From the NCBI GenBank assembly GCA_030428105.1, contig JAUIBE010000004.1:1-64000 (forward strand): a stretch of 64,000 nt of DNA. Reading direction: 5' to 3'. The notes below the pieces were generated by a model. The model was not told the DNA's origin. It was given only the letters and a program-made list of their open reading frames with translations, and did not search any database. The position numbers and the translations under genes were made by a program. The DNA comes from Gammaproteobacteria bacterium (GTDB lineage Bacteria > Pseudomonadota > Gammaproteobacteria > Xanthomonadales > SZUA-36). This document shows, in pieces, positions 27,447-35,739 of this stretch. Each line of letters opens with the position of its first letter. The first letter of the stretch is position 1.

Positions 27447-27887
27447 ATGTTTGAACTCTATTTTCTGCTGGGGCTGCTTCTGGTCGGCTACGTGGTTGGC
27501 CAGATCCTGGAACGCAGCCACTATCGCTCGATTGAGAAGCGCGAGGCCGAGCACATCGGCTTGGCGACCACCTCCAGCAAGCGACCGATCGGGGAAATCC
27601 CCCGGCCAACGCGGGTGGAGTTGGTCGAGGGCGCCTGCGTGATCTCCATCGACTACTTCAAACGCTTCGTTGCGGGCTTGAGGCAACTGTTTGGCGGCAA
27701 CGTGCGCAGCTACGAGACCCTGGTCGACCGGGCGCGGCGTGAAGCAGTGCTGCGGCTCAAGGAGCAATGCAGCGCTGCCGACCAGGTGATAAACCTGCGC
27801 ATCGAGACTTCGTCCATTTCCAAGGGCAACAGGAACCAGGTCGGTTGCATCGAGGTGCATGCCTACGCCACCGCGATCTATTTCTGA
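27447..27887 (+). CDS. Membrane-anchored YbjQ-family protein
   Basis: 146 residues. An N-terminal transmembrane helix (FELYFLLGLLLVGYVVGQIL) is joined to a YbjQ-like domain: VELVEGACVISIDYFKRFVAG, LRQLFGGNVRSYETLVDRAR, REAVLRLKEQC and QVINLRIETSSIS. It is therefore a membrane-tethered relative of the upstream protein. It lies 6 bases after the first YbjQ gene and 6 bases before the M48 protease gene. A role as membrane platform for the protease or for a pentameric ring is conceivable but not demonstrated. Confidence 0.85.
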   Translation: MFELYFLLGLLLVGYVVGQILERSHYRSIEKREAEHIGLATTSSKRPIGEIPRPTRVELVEGACVISIDYFKRFVAGLRQLFGGNVRSYETLVDRARREAVLRLKEQCSAADQVINLRIETSSISKGNRNQVGCIEVHAYATAIYF

Positions 27888-27893
27888 GCAGGC

Positions 27894-28673
27894 ATGAAGT
27901 ACCAGCCCGGGCTGCCGGAGAAAAACGACAACGTCTCGCACGAACACCCCGTGCGGGAGTTTTTCGTGCTGGTCGCCGGGACGGTTGCCATCCTCGTGGG
28001 CATCCTGCTGGTGGCGGGCCTGTTCGTCGACCGGGCGGTTGAGTACATCGACCCCGAACTCGAAGCCTCGATTTTCGCCAGGTTTGTCAGTGGCGACCTG
28101 GCGGATCAAACGGCTGAAGAGCAAGAGTTGCAGGCGCTGGTTGACCAACTCGGCGCTTGTATCGATGTCGGCTACCCGGTGAGGGTCAGCGTCACCGAAT
28201 CCGGCGAACTCAATGCTTATGCCATGCCCGGCGGGCAGGTCGTGGTGCTCTCGGCCATGCTGGACAGGTTCGAAACTGAGAACGCGCTGGCCTTCGTGCT
28301 TGCCCACGAACTGGGGCACTTCAAGAATCGCGACCACCTGCGCGCCATGGGCCGCTCAACGGTATGGCTGGCTGTCTCGGTGCTGCTCACCGGCGCCAAC
28401 TCGGATATCTCCGCCCTGCTCACTCCCGTCTTCTCGGTTGAGGCTGCAACCTATTCGCGCAGCCGCGAAAGCGCCGCCGATGCACTGGCCCTGCACGCGC
28501 TGAACTGCCACTACGGCCACGTGGGTGGGGCCACCGATTTCTTCGAATTGCTGGCGGAGTCCGACCCAAAGAGGCGCAACCTCACCCACTATTTCTCCAG
28601 CCATCCGGATGCCCAGACACGCATCCGCGACCTGCAGGCGCTGGCCGAAAGCCAGGGGTACGCAAGTCGCTAG
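27894..28673 (+). CDS. M48-family zinc metallopeptidase, membrane-anchored
   Basis: 259 residues. One transmembrane helix (FFVLVAGTVAILVGILLVAGLFV, about 23-45) is followed by a periplasm- or cytoplasm-facing peptidase domain. The HExxH motif is HELGH (His138, Glu139, His142), with the third ligand Glu in SRSRESAADALALHAL and the upstream NAYAMPGGQVVVLSAMLD strand typical of M48B/C (Oma1/LoiP/BepA-like) enzymes. The C-terminal HPDAQTRIRDLQAL motif is also conserved. It probably degrades misfolded envelope proteins. Last gene of the YbjQ-YbjQ-M48 unit. Confidence 0.92.
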   Translation: MKYQPGLPEKNDNVSHEHPVREFFVLVAGTVAILVGILLVAGLFVDRAVEYIDPELEASIFARFVSGDLADQTAEEQELQALVDQLGACIDVGYPVRVSVTESGELNAYAMPGGQVVVLSAMLDRFETENALAFVLAHELGHFKNRDHLRAMGRSTVWLAVSVLLTGANSDISALLTPVFSVEAATYSRSRESAADALALHALNCHYGHVGGATDFFELLAESDPKRRNLTHYFSSHPDAQTRIRDLQALAESQGYASR

Positions 28674-28676
28674 GTT

Positions 28677-28697
28677 CGGGCCCGGGCCCGGTTTCTG
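28677..28697 (+). terminator. Possible terminator after the M48 gene
   Basis: The palindrome CGGGCCCGGGCCCG (28677-28690) begins 3 bases past the stop and is followed by GTTTCTGCTATTC, which is T-containing but not a clean T-run. A GC-rich hairpin at this place fits a weak or rho-assisted terminator. Confidence 0.4.
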
Positions 28698-28741
28698 CTA
28701 TTCTTTGCGCCCAGCAAAATCGGCAATACGACTTCATACCA

Positions 28742-29797
28742 TTGATTCATCCCCGCAACGCTGCGGAGCTTTCGCTCCGGCCGCCCTCTTTCTTGCCCAG
28801 CCGTTGGCCTGCCCTTGGCTGCCTGTACCTGGTATTGCTGCTCACCGAATTAAGCCCGGCCATGGCTGCTGAGCTGCAGCCGCCGCTCCAGGCCCTGCGC
28901 CACAAGAATTTCACCCTGGTCGTCGCCCAGCGGCCGGACCAGCCGGTCAAGGACAGCAAAATGGCGGTGCGCGTGCTCGAGCGCTTGCGCGGCGACCCCG
29001 ATGTCCCCGATGAGATCGAGTTGCTGGTCCTGGCGGGGGACGAGCAATACATGGTGCCCGGCGAGCCCTACCTGGTGTTTTACTCCGACGTGGAGCGCGT
29101 CAGCTTCAAGGTTCGCAAGGAAGTGCGCCGCCCCGACCGGCGCAAACTGTTGCACATCGACGGCGCCGACCCCGCGGTATTCCCGGATACGCTGGCCATG
29201 CGCCAGTTGCTGAACCCCGATTCCGCCAACCCCGAGCAAAGCCCCCGTTACCGCGAGGTTGTCATCCAGGGACTTCAATCGGACAACCCCGCCCTGGTAG
29301 ACCTGTGGTCGGCCGAATGGGCGCTGCGGCCGGGTACGTTCGCCACGCTTGAAGCGGGAGACGTCGAGGCCCTTCGCGGGGTGATTGATGATCCATCACA
29401 GCGCCCTGCGGCCCGCGCACGCATCATCGACATTGGCTTTCAGCGCTTCCATGCGCAAAACACACAATGGCTTGTGGAAGGCGCCGAGGGCGTGCTGCGG
29501 GACACACAGTTGCTCGAATTGGCTGAAAACACTGGATTATCACAGCTGATTTATGCATCCTTACTCGTCGTGCAGAAACACCCCAACGCTTCCATGGCCC
29601 CGGAATTGGCGCGTTGGCTGAGGGCAACACCGCCATTGGCGGAAAATGCAGCCCTGGCCCTGCGGGCGATCGACCCCGGCCTGGAAGAAGAATTCGTGGC
29701 TGCCGCAATCAACGATCCGGATACTCCCGAGAATACAAGCGCATTTCTTGGCGACCATTTGCGGCGGATGAAACTGGTGCAAGAAAAGACTCGCTAA
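28742..29797 (+). CDS. Secreted protein of unknown function with helical-repeat C-terminal half
   Basis: 351 residues if started at the TTG at 28742. A second in-frame TTG at 28793 would also keep the signal peptide (LGCLYLVLLLTELSPAMA). The first ATG (28862) would remove it and is unlikely. The N-terminal half is a small beta-rich domain (FTLVVAQRPDQPVKDSKMAVR, LVLAGDEQYMVPGEPYLVFY). The C-terminal half has HEAT/ARM-like helices (ARARIIDIGFQRF, ENAALALRAIDPGLEEEFVAAA). A hairpin CGGAGC/GCTCCG lies near the 5' end. I do not recognise the family. It precedes the large secreted protein by 33 bases. Confidence 0.65.
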   Translation: MIHPRNAAELSLRPPSFLPSRWPALGCLYLVLLLTELSPAMAAELQPPLQALRHKNFTLVVAQRPDQPVKDSKMAVRVLERLRGDPDVPDEIELLVLAGDEQYMVPGEPYLVFYSDVERVSFKVRKEVRRPDRRKLLHIDGADPAVFPDTLAMRQLLNPDSANPEQSPRYREVVIQGLQSDNPALVDLWSAEWALRPGTFATLEAGDVEALRGVIDDPSQRPAARARIIDIGFQRFHAQNTQWLVEGAEGVLRDTQLLELAENTGLSQLIYASLLVVQKHPNASMAPELARWLRATPPLAENAALALRAIDPGLEEEFVAAAINDPDTPENTSAFLGDHLRRMKLVQEKTR

Positions 29798-29830
29798 CCC
29801 CTGTGTACGGGTTGAGAACAGGTACAAATC

Positions 29831-32707
29831 ATGAAATTAAACGATAGCGTTAAAATCCTTTGCGCAGCCCTCGTGGCATTCAGTGGGCATGCCCTGGCAG
29901 TGGGCCCGAATGCGGGCGAACGGGGTGAAATCACGGTGGCACGCGAAGTGGCCCGTGATACTTCCCGGCCGATGCGCGACATTGTCGCCGAACTTCCACA
30001 AGAGGCTCCGGAAGACCCCAGCGACTACGTGGTTCCCAACCAGATTCTCGATCTCGACGATGCCCGCGGCGACGGTGACATGGACGCGCCTTCACCGGCG
30101 CAGCGCACCCCCAGTGGCACGCCCATGCCCGCGGTTGATCTTGCTTTCGACGGCATGCGCATCGGCCTGGGCGGCGGCGGCGTACCGCCGGATACCACCG
30201 GCGATGTCGGCCCCAACTACTTTTTCCAGTGGGTGAACACCAGTTGGGCCTTGTTCAACAAGGACACCGGTGTGCTTGAAGAAGGGCCCTTCCCGGGCAA
30301 CACCTTCTGGGCCGGATTCGGCGGCGTCTGTGACACCACCGATCGCGGTGATCCGCTGGTGCTGTGGGACGACCAGGCGCAGCGTTGGGTAGTCAGCCAG
30401 TTTGCATTCACCAGCACCGCGGCGGCACCCTGGCTGCAGTGTGTGGCGGTATCCACGACGGCGGACCCGATGGGCAGCTACCACCGCTACGCATTCGATT
30501 ACTCGGCTTTCGGCTTCAACGACTACGGGAAGATGGGCGTGTGGACCACCGCCGACGGCAACCAGAATGCCTACCTGCTTTCCATGCATGAGTTCGTGGG
30601 CGGCGCCAACTTCGCCGGAGCCTCTTTCGCCGCGGTTGAGCGCGACAAGATGCTCAACGGTGAATCGGCCCAGTTCATTCGCTTCGGCGGTTTCGATGCC
30701 TACGGCGCGATTCCATTTCACGCCGAGGGCGAATTCCCCCTGACGGCGGGCACCTGCCCCCTGTTTGTGCACTTCGCCTACACCGCGCCGGCCTATCGCC
30801 TGTGGAAGATGTGCCTCAACTGGGAAGCCGGCACTGCCGTGATGTCCGACCCCGCGATTGTCAATTCGGACCCCTTTACCCTGGGTCTGAGCGGCATCCC
30901 GCAGCTCGATTCCACCACCCGGCTGGACGACTTCGGCAGCAACACCATGTATATCGCCGCACTGCGCAGCTTTGGCCCCAATGGCCCGGGCGAAGCGCAG
31001 GGCGTGATCACCCACGCGGTTGACGTGGGCGGCGATCAGGCTGGCAAGCGCTGGATTCATTTCGGCCTGCCGATGGGCATCGATCTTCCCGAAGAACTGT
31101 TCAAGAGCAGCTTCGAGCGCTATGTACCGCCAGCCGTGCCGCAGCTTCGAATCATCGACCAGGGCACGTACGCGCCCGATTCGGACAGCCGCTGGATGGG
31201 TGGCATTAACCTGGACAAGTCGGCCAACATTGCGTTGGGTTACAACGTGTCCAGCGAAACGATGAACCCCGAGATTCGCATCGCAGGCCGCCTGCGCACC
31301 GATCCGCAAGGCATTCTGCGCGACGAAACCCAGTGTTCACCCACCGGCACCGGTGCGCAGACAGGCCTGTTCAGCGGTCGCGCCCGCTGGGGCGACTACG
31401 CCACCATGGCGGTCGACCCGGATAACCAGTGCACCTTCTATTTCACCAACGAGTATTACACCACCACCTCGAACAGCAGCTGGAACACGCGCGTCTGCGC
31501 CCTGGAGTTTGAATCCTGCGGCGATCCGGACTACGTGCTGGAAACCCTGCCGAACATCCGTGTGCCGGTTTGCGCCGCGGACACCACGGTGCAGGTGCGC
31601 GCCGGAGAAATCGGCACCCTGGGTGATAGCGTAACGCTTAGCGCAGGCTCGGTTCCGGGCGGTGTAACCCTGGATTTCGCAACCAACCCGATCGCCCCCG
31701 GCCAGGCTACCAACGTCACCCTGAACGGTTCTGGCGCGCTTGCCGATGGCGAGTACACCGCAACCGTCAACGGCACGGCCGCTGGACTTGGCCGTTCCAC
31801 CGACATCCTGATCGGCGTTTCGGCAACCACGCCCGGAACCCCGGCCCAGCTGGAACCGACCAATGGCGGAACGGGCATCGCGCCTCGCCCGACCTACGAG
31901 TGGAGCGCGGCCGCCGGTGGCGTGAGCTATGTACTTGAAGTGGCTGAGGACGCCGGCTTTACCCAGATGGTCGAAACCGCCACGGTCAATGGCACCAGCT
32001 ACACCAGCGGCGTGCTGCTGGACAGCGAAACCACCTATTTCTGGCGCGTCACGCCGGAAAACTACTGTGGCCAGGGTGTGACCAGCTCAACCTTCAGCTT
32101 CACCACTGGCGTTCCGGGTCAATGCCCGGCAGGCACCTCGGCGAACAGCGTGTTCTTCGACGATATCGAAACCGATGCCGTTGCATGGACCACCGACAAC
32201 GCCCAGGGCGGCGCCGATACGCTGTGGAACAAGGAAACCCCTCCGGGTGGCACTGGCCTGGCCACGCGCGCCTGGTGGGCGGATAACTCCGCGGTCACCA
32301 GCGACCAGCGCCTGGTCTCGCCGATCATCGCCCTGCCTTCGGGTGAGTCACCGGTAACCGTTTCCTGGGACACCTACCACCAGTACGAGGTGGATGGCGA
32401 CGTGAATTGCTGGGATGGCGGCTTCGTCGAGATCAGCGTCAACGGCGGTCCGTGGATGGCCCTTGGCAATGATCGCAACCTGGCCGACCCGTACCCGGGC
32501 CAGTTCTCATCCGGCAACCCCGCTTCGGGCGAGTTCGCCTGGTGCAGGCAGCCGGGCGGCTCCGTTGAGACGGTATTCCTGCTCGACGAGTTTGCTGGCA
32601 ACAACATCCAACTCCGTTACCGCTCGACTTCCGACAGCAACACTACCGGCCCGGCGCCGGCTGGCTGGGGCGTCGATAACGTGCTGGTACAGAGCTGCCA
32701 GGATTAG
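29831..32707 (+). CDS. Large secreted protein with fibronectin-III-like and MAM-like C-terminal domains
   Basis: 958 residues with a signal peptide (ILCAALVAFSGHALAVG). The N-terminal half (about 110-560) contains PPDTTGDVGPNYFFQWVN, a motif seen in secreted bacterial proteins of unknown function that look like beta-propellers, and several Cys pairs. From about 575 there is a beta-sandwich, then a fibronectin-III-like domain (PTYEWSAAAGGVSYVLEVAE, SETTYFWRVTPEN) and a C-terminal jelly-roll/MAM-like domain (SVFFDDIETDAVAW, VTVSWDTYHQYEV). No protease triad is apparent. An internal ELFKSSFERY resembles the SGFE-type tail of another secreted protein here. Likely an adhesin or substrate-binding protein. 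Confidence 0.75.
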   Translation: MKLNDSVKILCAALVAFSGHALAVGPNAGERGEITVAREVARDTSRPMRDIVAELPQEAPEDPSDYVVPNQILDLDDARGDGDMDAPSPAQRTPSGTPMPAVDLAFDGMRIGLGGGGVPPDTTGDVGPNYFFQWVNTSWALFNKDTGVLEEGPFPGNTFWAGFGGVCDTTDRGDPLVLWDDQAQRWVVSQFAFTSTAAAPWLQCVAVSTTADPMGSYHRYAFDYSAFGFNDYGKMGVWTTADGNQNAYLLSMHEFVGGANFAGASFAAVERDKMLNGESAQFIRFGGFDAYGAIPFHAEGEFPLTAGTCPLFVHFAYTAPAYRLWKMCLNWEAGTAVMSDPAIVNSDPFTLGLSGIPQLDSTTRLDDFGSNTMYIAALRSFGPNGPGEAQGVITHAVDVGGDQAGKRWIHFGLPMGIDLPEELFKSSFERYVPPAVPQLRIIDQGTYAPDSDSRWMGGINLDKSANIALGYNVSSETMNPEIRIAGRLRTDPQGILRDETQCSPTGTGAQTGLFSGRARWGDYATMAVDPDNQCTFYFTNEYYTTTSNSSWNTRVCALEFESCGDPDYVLETLPNIRVPVCAADTTVQVRAGEIGTLGDSVTLSAGSVPGGVTLDFATNPIAPGQATNVTLNGSGALADGEYTATVNGTAAGLGRSTDILIGVSATTPGTPAQLEPTNGGTGIAPRPTYEWSAAAGGVSYVLEVAEDAGFTQMVETATVNGTSYTSGVLLDSETTYFWRVTPENYCGQGVTSSTFSFTTGVPGQCPAGTSANSVFFDDIETDAVAWTTDNAQGGADTLWNKETPPGGTGLATRAWWADNSAVTSDQRLVSPIIALPSGESPVTVSWDTYHQYEVDGDVNCWDGGFVEISVNGGPWMALGNDRNLADPYPGQFSSGNPASGEFAWCRQPGGSVETVFLLDEFAGNNIQLRYRSTSDSNTTGPAPAGWGVDNVLVQSCQD

Positions 32708-33914
32708 CACCAACAGCTCCGCTTCGGGGGAAGGACAGGCAGGCGCCTGCCTTCCCCCGCAGGCGGCGCGGTACGGGTCTCTTGACGACCTGAGAACACC
32801 GGCGCTGGTGCTGGACCTCGGTGTCCTGCAGCGCAATCTCGACCGAGTGGCCGACAAGGCCCGCCTCCACCAGCTAAAGCTTCGCCCTCACCTGAAAACC
32901 GCCAAGTCGGCTGAAATCGCCCGCAGGGCTACGGCACGCCACTTCGGCGGCATCACTGTTTCCACCCTGCGCGAGGCGGAATATTTCCTGGAGGTTGGGT
33001 TCACTGACCTCACCTATTCGGTTGGCATCACCCCGGACAAGCTGGCGGATGTCACCCGCCTGCAGCAAGCAGGTGCACGCCTCAACATCCTGCTGGACGA
33101 CGTCGCGTTGGCGCGCCACCTGTCGGACCGCGATCACCGCAACCTGCCGCCTTTTCGGGTATTCCTCGAGATTGACTGTGGTTACGGGCGTTCAGGCCAG
33201 CCGACCGATGCCGAAGCGGTGGTTGAAATAGCCCGCTTGTGCGCGGAATGTGCGCATATTGAGTTTCGCGGGGTTTTGAGCCACGCGGGTCATTCTTACC
33301 ACGCTGGTAGCATTGAAGAGATTCGAGAAATCGCAGCCAGCGAATGCGCCCAAACCGTGGCAGCCGCCGAACGGATTCGGGCAAGCGGCCTGCCCTGCCC
33401 CGAGGTCAGCGTCGGCTCAACGCCAACGTTCGTCCACGGCGAAGCCTTTCCCGGCGTCACCGAGGTGCGGCCCGGAAATTACATGTTTTTTGACCTGTCG
33501 ATGCGCCATCGCGGCGTTTGTGAGCCCGAAGATATCGCCGTGAGTGTACTCACGTCCGTGATAGCAAGCCGTGCACACGACGGTCGAGTACTGGTGGACG
33601 CCGGCTGCCTGGCGATGTCCAAGGACAATGGTGGCGCCGGCCACCCCTACGGCTACGGCCTGGTCCGCGACAAGTTAAACCAGCGCAACCATGGAAAGGC
33701 CGCCACTTACATACTGGGCTCGCTGTCGCAGGAGCAGGGTTGGGTGGCGCGAGCGGACGGCGCAGAAGTACAGATCAGGGACTTCGCCATTGGCGATCGC
33801 CTGCGAATCCTGCCCAATCACTCATGTATGACCGCAGCCGCTTTCGACTCCTATCACGTTGTCGATGGCGGCCTCGACATCGTTGATCATTGGGGCCGGT
33901 GTCACGGTTGGTAG
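32703..33914 (+). CDS. DSD1-like D-serine dehydratase / D-threonine aldolase family PLP enzyme, start unclear
   Basis: About 380-400 residues of alanine-racemase-type N-terminal domain. TPALVLDLGVLQRNLDR leads to the PLP-lysine motif RPHLKTAKS, followed by FLEIDCGYGRSG, GVLSHAGHSYH, SVGSTPTF and the metal-binding C-terminal motif NHSCMTAAAFDSYHV (His and Cys ligands of the DSD1 group). These enzymes deaminate or cleave D-hydroxy-amino acids using PLP and a divalent metal. No in-frame ATG, GTG or TTG lies between the upstream stop and TPALVLD. Candidates are ATT (32703), CTG (32790) or a truncating GTG (32808). Start codon loss, a nearby frameshift or a non-canonical start are possible. The coordinates give the widest non-overlapping frame. 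Confidence 0.75.
   Translation: MSTNSSASGEGQAGACLPPQAARYGSLDDLRTPALVLDLGVLQRNLDRVADKARLHQLKLRPHLKTAKSAEIARRATARHFGGITVSTLREAEYFLEVGFTDLTYSVGITPDKLADVTRLQQAGARLNILLDDVALARHLSDRDHRNLPPFRVFLEIDCGYGRSGQPTDAEAVVEIARLCAECAHIEFRGVLSHAGHSYHAGSIEEIREIAASECAQTVAAAERIRASGLPCPEVSVGSTPTFVHGEAFPGVTEVRPGNYMFFDLSMRHRGVCEPEDIAVSVLTSVIASRAHDGRVLVDAGCLAMSKDNGGAGHPYGYGLVRDKLNQRNHGKAATYILGSLSQEQGWVARADGAEVQIRDFAIGDRLRILPNHSCMTAAAFDSYHVVDGGLDIVDHWGRCHGW
32725..32759 (+). terminator. Long GC-rich hairpin between the secreted protein and the PLP enzyme
   Basis: Arms at 32725-32740 (CGGGGGAAGG, a bulged A, CAGGC) and 32745-32759 (GCCTG, CCTTCCCCCG) pair over 15 bp with a 4-base loop AGGC. There is no T-run, so it is either a rho-assisted terminator or a structure controlling translation of the next gene, whose start is unclear. 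Confidence 0.45.
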
Positions 33915-34018
33915 ATTCCCCACTCCCGCACTAGAAATTTCTGAACCAATCGCCTCGGCCGAGGCAGAATCTGAACGCATCGCTGCCATTGGCATCATTT
34001 TGCGCGTGCTGGGCTTGC

Positions 34019-34048
34019 TTGATATTTGTTTATATGTAAACGTATAGT
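34019..34048 (+). promoter_or_regulatory. Candidate sigma-70 promoter of the acyl-CoA synthetase operon
   Basis: TTGATA (34019-34024), an 18-base spacer and TATAGT (34043-34048) form a good plus-strand promoter about 95 bases before the ATG at 34145. The spacer and -10 box are covered by the bipartite operator at 34028-34060, as expected for repression. Confidence 0.5.
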
Positions 34049-34060
34049 TCATTTATGATT
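34028..34060 (+). promoter_or_regulatory. Bipartite 33-bp operator, copy A
   Basis: Two 14-bp near-palindromes, GTTTATATGTAAAC (34028-34041) and GTTCATTTATGATT (34047-34060), are separated by 5 bases. The same arrangement and spacing occurs at 47150-47182 and 53969-54001. The consensus per half is GTTCATWTATGAAC. The likely binder is the IclR-family protein at 53049-53828. Confidence 0.7.
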
Positions 34061-34144
34061 TTCATGGCAGGCTATTCGTTCGGTCCGCACGCCACGCTAC
34101 CTGAAGACAATAGCCTGTTCCACAGCAACGCGCTGGAGTAGGCA

Positions 34145-35722
34145 ATGTACGTTCCACTACTGGTCGATGACTTTCTCAACCGCTCTGCCCTGCTTTACCC
34201 GGACAAGCCTGCGGTCATCAACGAGAAGACTGAATTCACCTACGCGCAGCTGAAAGAGCGGGTCAACCGCATGGCCAACGCCTTGAGCGACCTTGGCCTG
34301 GAGCGCGGCGACCGTGTATGCATCCTGAGCCCAAACTCGCACCAGTTTCTCGAGAGTTTCTACGCTACGAGCCAGGCGGGCCTTATCCTGGTACCGCTCA
34401 ACTATCGCCTGACGCCCCAGGAACTGTCCTACATCATCGGACATTCAGGCTCCCGAGCTGTGATAGTCGATGATGAGTACACGGCGCAAATCGAGCCCCT
34501 ACGCAGAGAGTTGCCAAAGGTGCAACTCTGGATAGCAGCACCCGGAGATTCATCTCCCTCGCCCAACTGGCATCAGTACGAGACCCTGGTTGCCGAATCA
34601 TCAGCCGAACACAATCCTGTAGCGGACAGAGATGAGAACGATGTCGTCTCGATCAATTACACCTCCGGCACCACGGCCATGCCCAAGGGCGTGATGCTCA
34701 CCCACCGAAATGTCTACATCAATGCCTACAACCTGATAGCGCACCTCAGGGTTGCGCACGACGATGTCATGATGTGGACCGCCCCCATGTTCCATTGCAA
34801 CGGCTGGGGAATCGTCTACGCAATTACCGGAATGGGTGGTACCCATGTCATTCTCCGCGCCGTTGAGCCCAGAAAGGCACTTGAGCTGATCGCTAGTCAC
34901 GGCGTGACCCTGTCCGGCATGGCTCCCGCGGTGCTGCGATCGCTATTGGAATATCCCAACCGCGACGAGTTTGAATTTCGCACCGCGCCTCGATTCATCG
35001 TTGCCGGCGCGCCACCACCCGAGTCGTTTATCGAACGACTTGAAACGGAAATGGGCTGGAACTTCCTGCAGATTTACGGCCTTACCGAAACCGCCCCCAT
35101 GCTGACCGCCAATCACGTCGACTTTGCCACCAGGAAGGACGACTACACCCGGAGAGCGCGGGCGGGCTCACCATGCCTGGGCGTGGAATTGCGCCTTGTC
35201 GATTCGGAAGGGAACGATATCCCCCGGGACAACGAGACTGTTGGCGAGGTGTGTGCAAAAGCGAACGTGGTATTCGCCGGTTACTGGGACCAACCCGAAG
35301 AAACCGAACAGGCCATCAGGGACGGCTACTTTCGCACCGGGGACCTGGGCATCTGGGACGAACGCGGAAGCATCCACATCGTCGACCGCGAAAAAGACGT
35401 GATCATTTCAGGCGGAGAGAACATCAGTTCTCCGGATATCGAAAGCGTCCTCTACCGTCACCCCGCAATCTCCGAGTGCGCCGTGATTGGTGTGCCCCAC
35501 GAACGCTGGGGAGAAACGCCATTGGCCCTTGTTGTGCTGCACCAGGGCGAAACCGCCAGCGAAGCCGAAATCATCAACCACTGTCGCGACAAGATGGCGC
35601 ACTTCAAGTGCCCAACCGCCGTCGAGTTTGTCGCAGAACTGCCGCGCACGGCAACCGGAAAGCTGCAGAAATACAAACTGCGCGAGCGCTGGTGGTCGGG
35701 TACCCGCCGGGTTCGCGGCTAA
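34145..35722 (+). CDS. AMP-dependent acyl-CoA synthetase (class I adenylate-forming), regulon copy 1
   Basis: 525 residues. Motifs in order: the AMP-binding P-loop NYTSGTTAMPKGVMLTH, the A5 motif YGLTETAP, YFRTGDLG, the hinge DREKDVIISGGENISSPDIES and the catalytic Lys near the end (RTATGKLQKYKLRE). It activates a carboxylic acid to acyl-AMP and then acyl-CoA. The sequence resembles medium/long-chain and aromatic acid CoA ligases, and the substrate cannot be fixed. First gene of a four-gene operon with an SDR, a secreted esterase and an SCP2-type thiolase, preceded by the bipartite operator, so it belongs to the same regulon as the fucose-type genes. Confidence 0.92.
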   Translation: MYVPLLVDDFLNRSALLYPDKPAVINEKTEFTYAQLKERVNRMANALSDLGLERGDRVCILSPNSHQFLESFYATSQAGLILVPLNYRLTPQELSYIIGHSGSRAVIVDDEYTAQIEPLRRELPKVQLWIAAPGDSSPSPNWHQYETLVAESSAEHNPVADRDENDVVSINYTSGTTAMPKGVMLTHRNVYINAYNLIAHLRVAHDDVMMWTAPMFHCNGWGIVYAITGMGGTHVILRAVEPRKALELIASHGVTLSGMAPAVLRSLLEYPNRDEFEFRTAPRFIVAGAPPPESFIERLETEMGWNFLQIYGLTETAPMLTANHVDFATRKDDYTRRARAGSPCLGVELRLVDSEGNDIPRDNETVGEVCAKANVVFAGYWDQPEETEQAIRDGYFRTGDLGIWDERGSIHIVDREKDVIISGGENISSPDIESVLYRHPAISECAVIGVPHERWGETPLALVVLHQGETASEAEIINHCRDKMAHFKCPTAVEFVAELPRTATGKLQKYKLRERWWSGTRRVRG

Positions 35723-35739
35723 CACAGGAACAATCCCCC

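Noticed and set aside
33952-33965. Perfect palindrome GCCTCGGCCGAGGC
   Set aside because: Lies 38 bases past the DSD1-like stop. It could be a weak terminator but has no T-run, and such GC palindromes are frequent in this DNA.
33859-34047. Small plus-strand frame of 62 codons after the DSD1-like gene
   Set aside because: It overlaps the end of the PLP enzyme gene and the operator, with no ribosome site and no recognisable domain.
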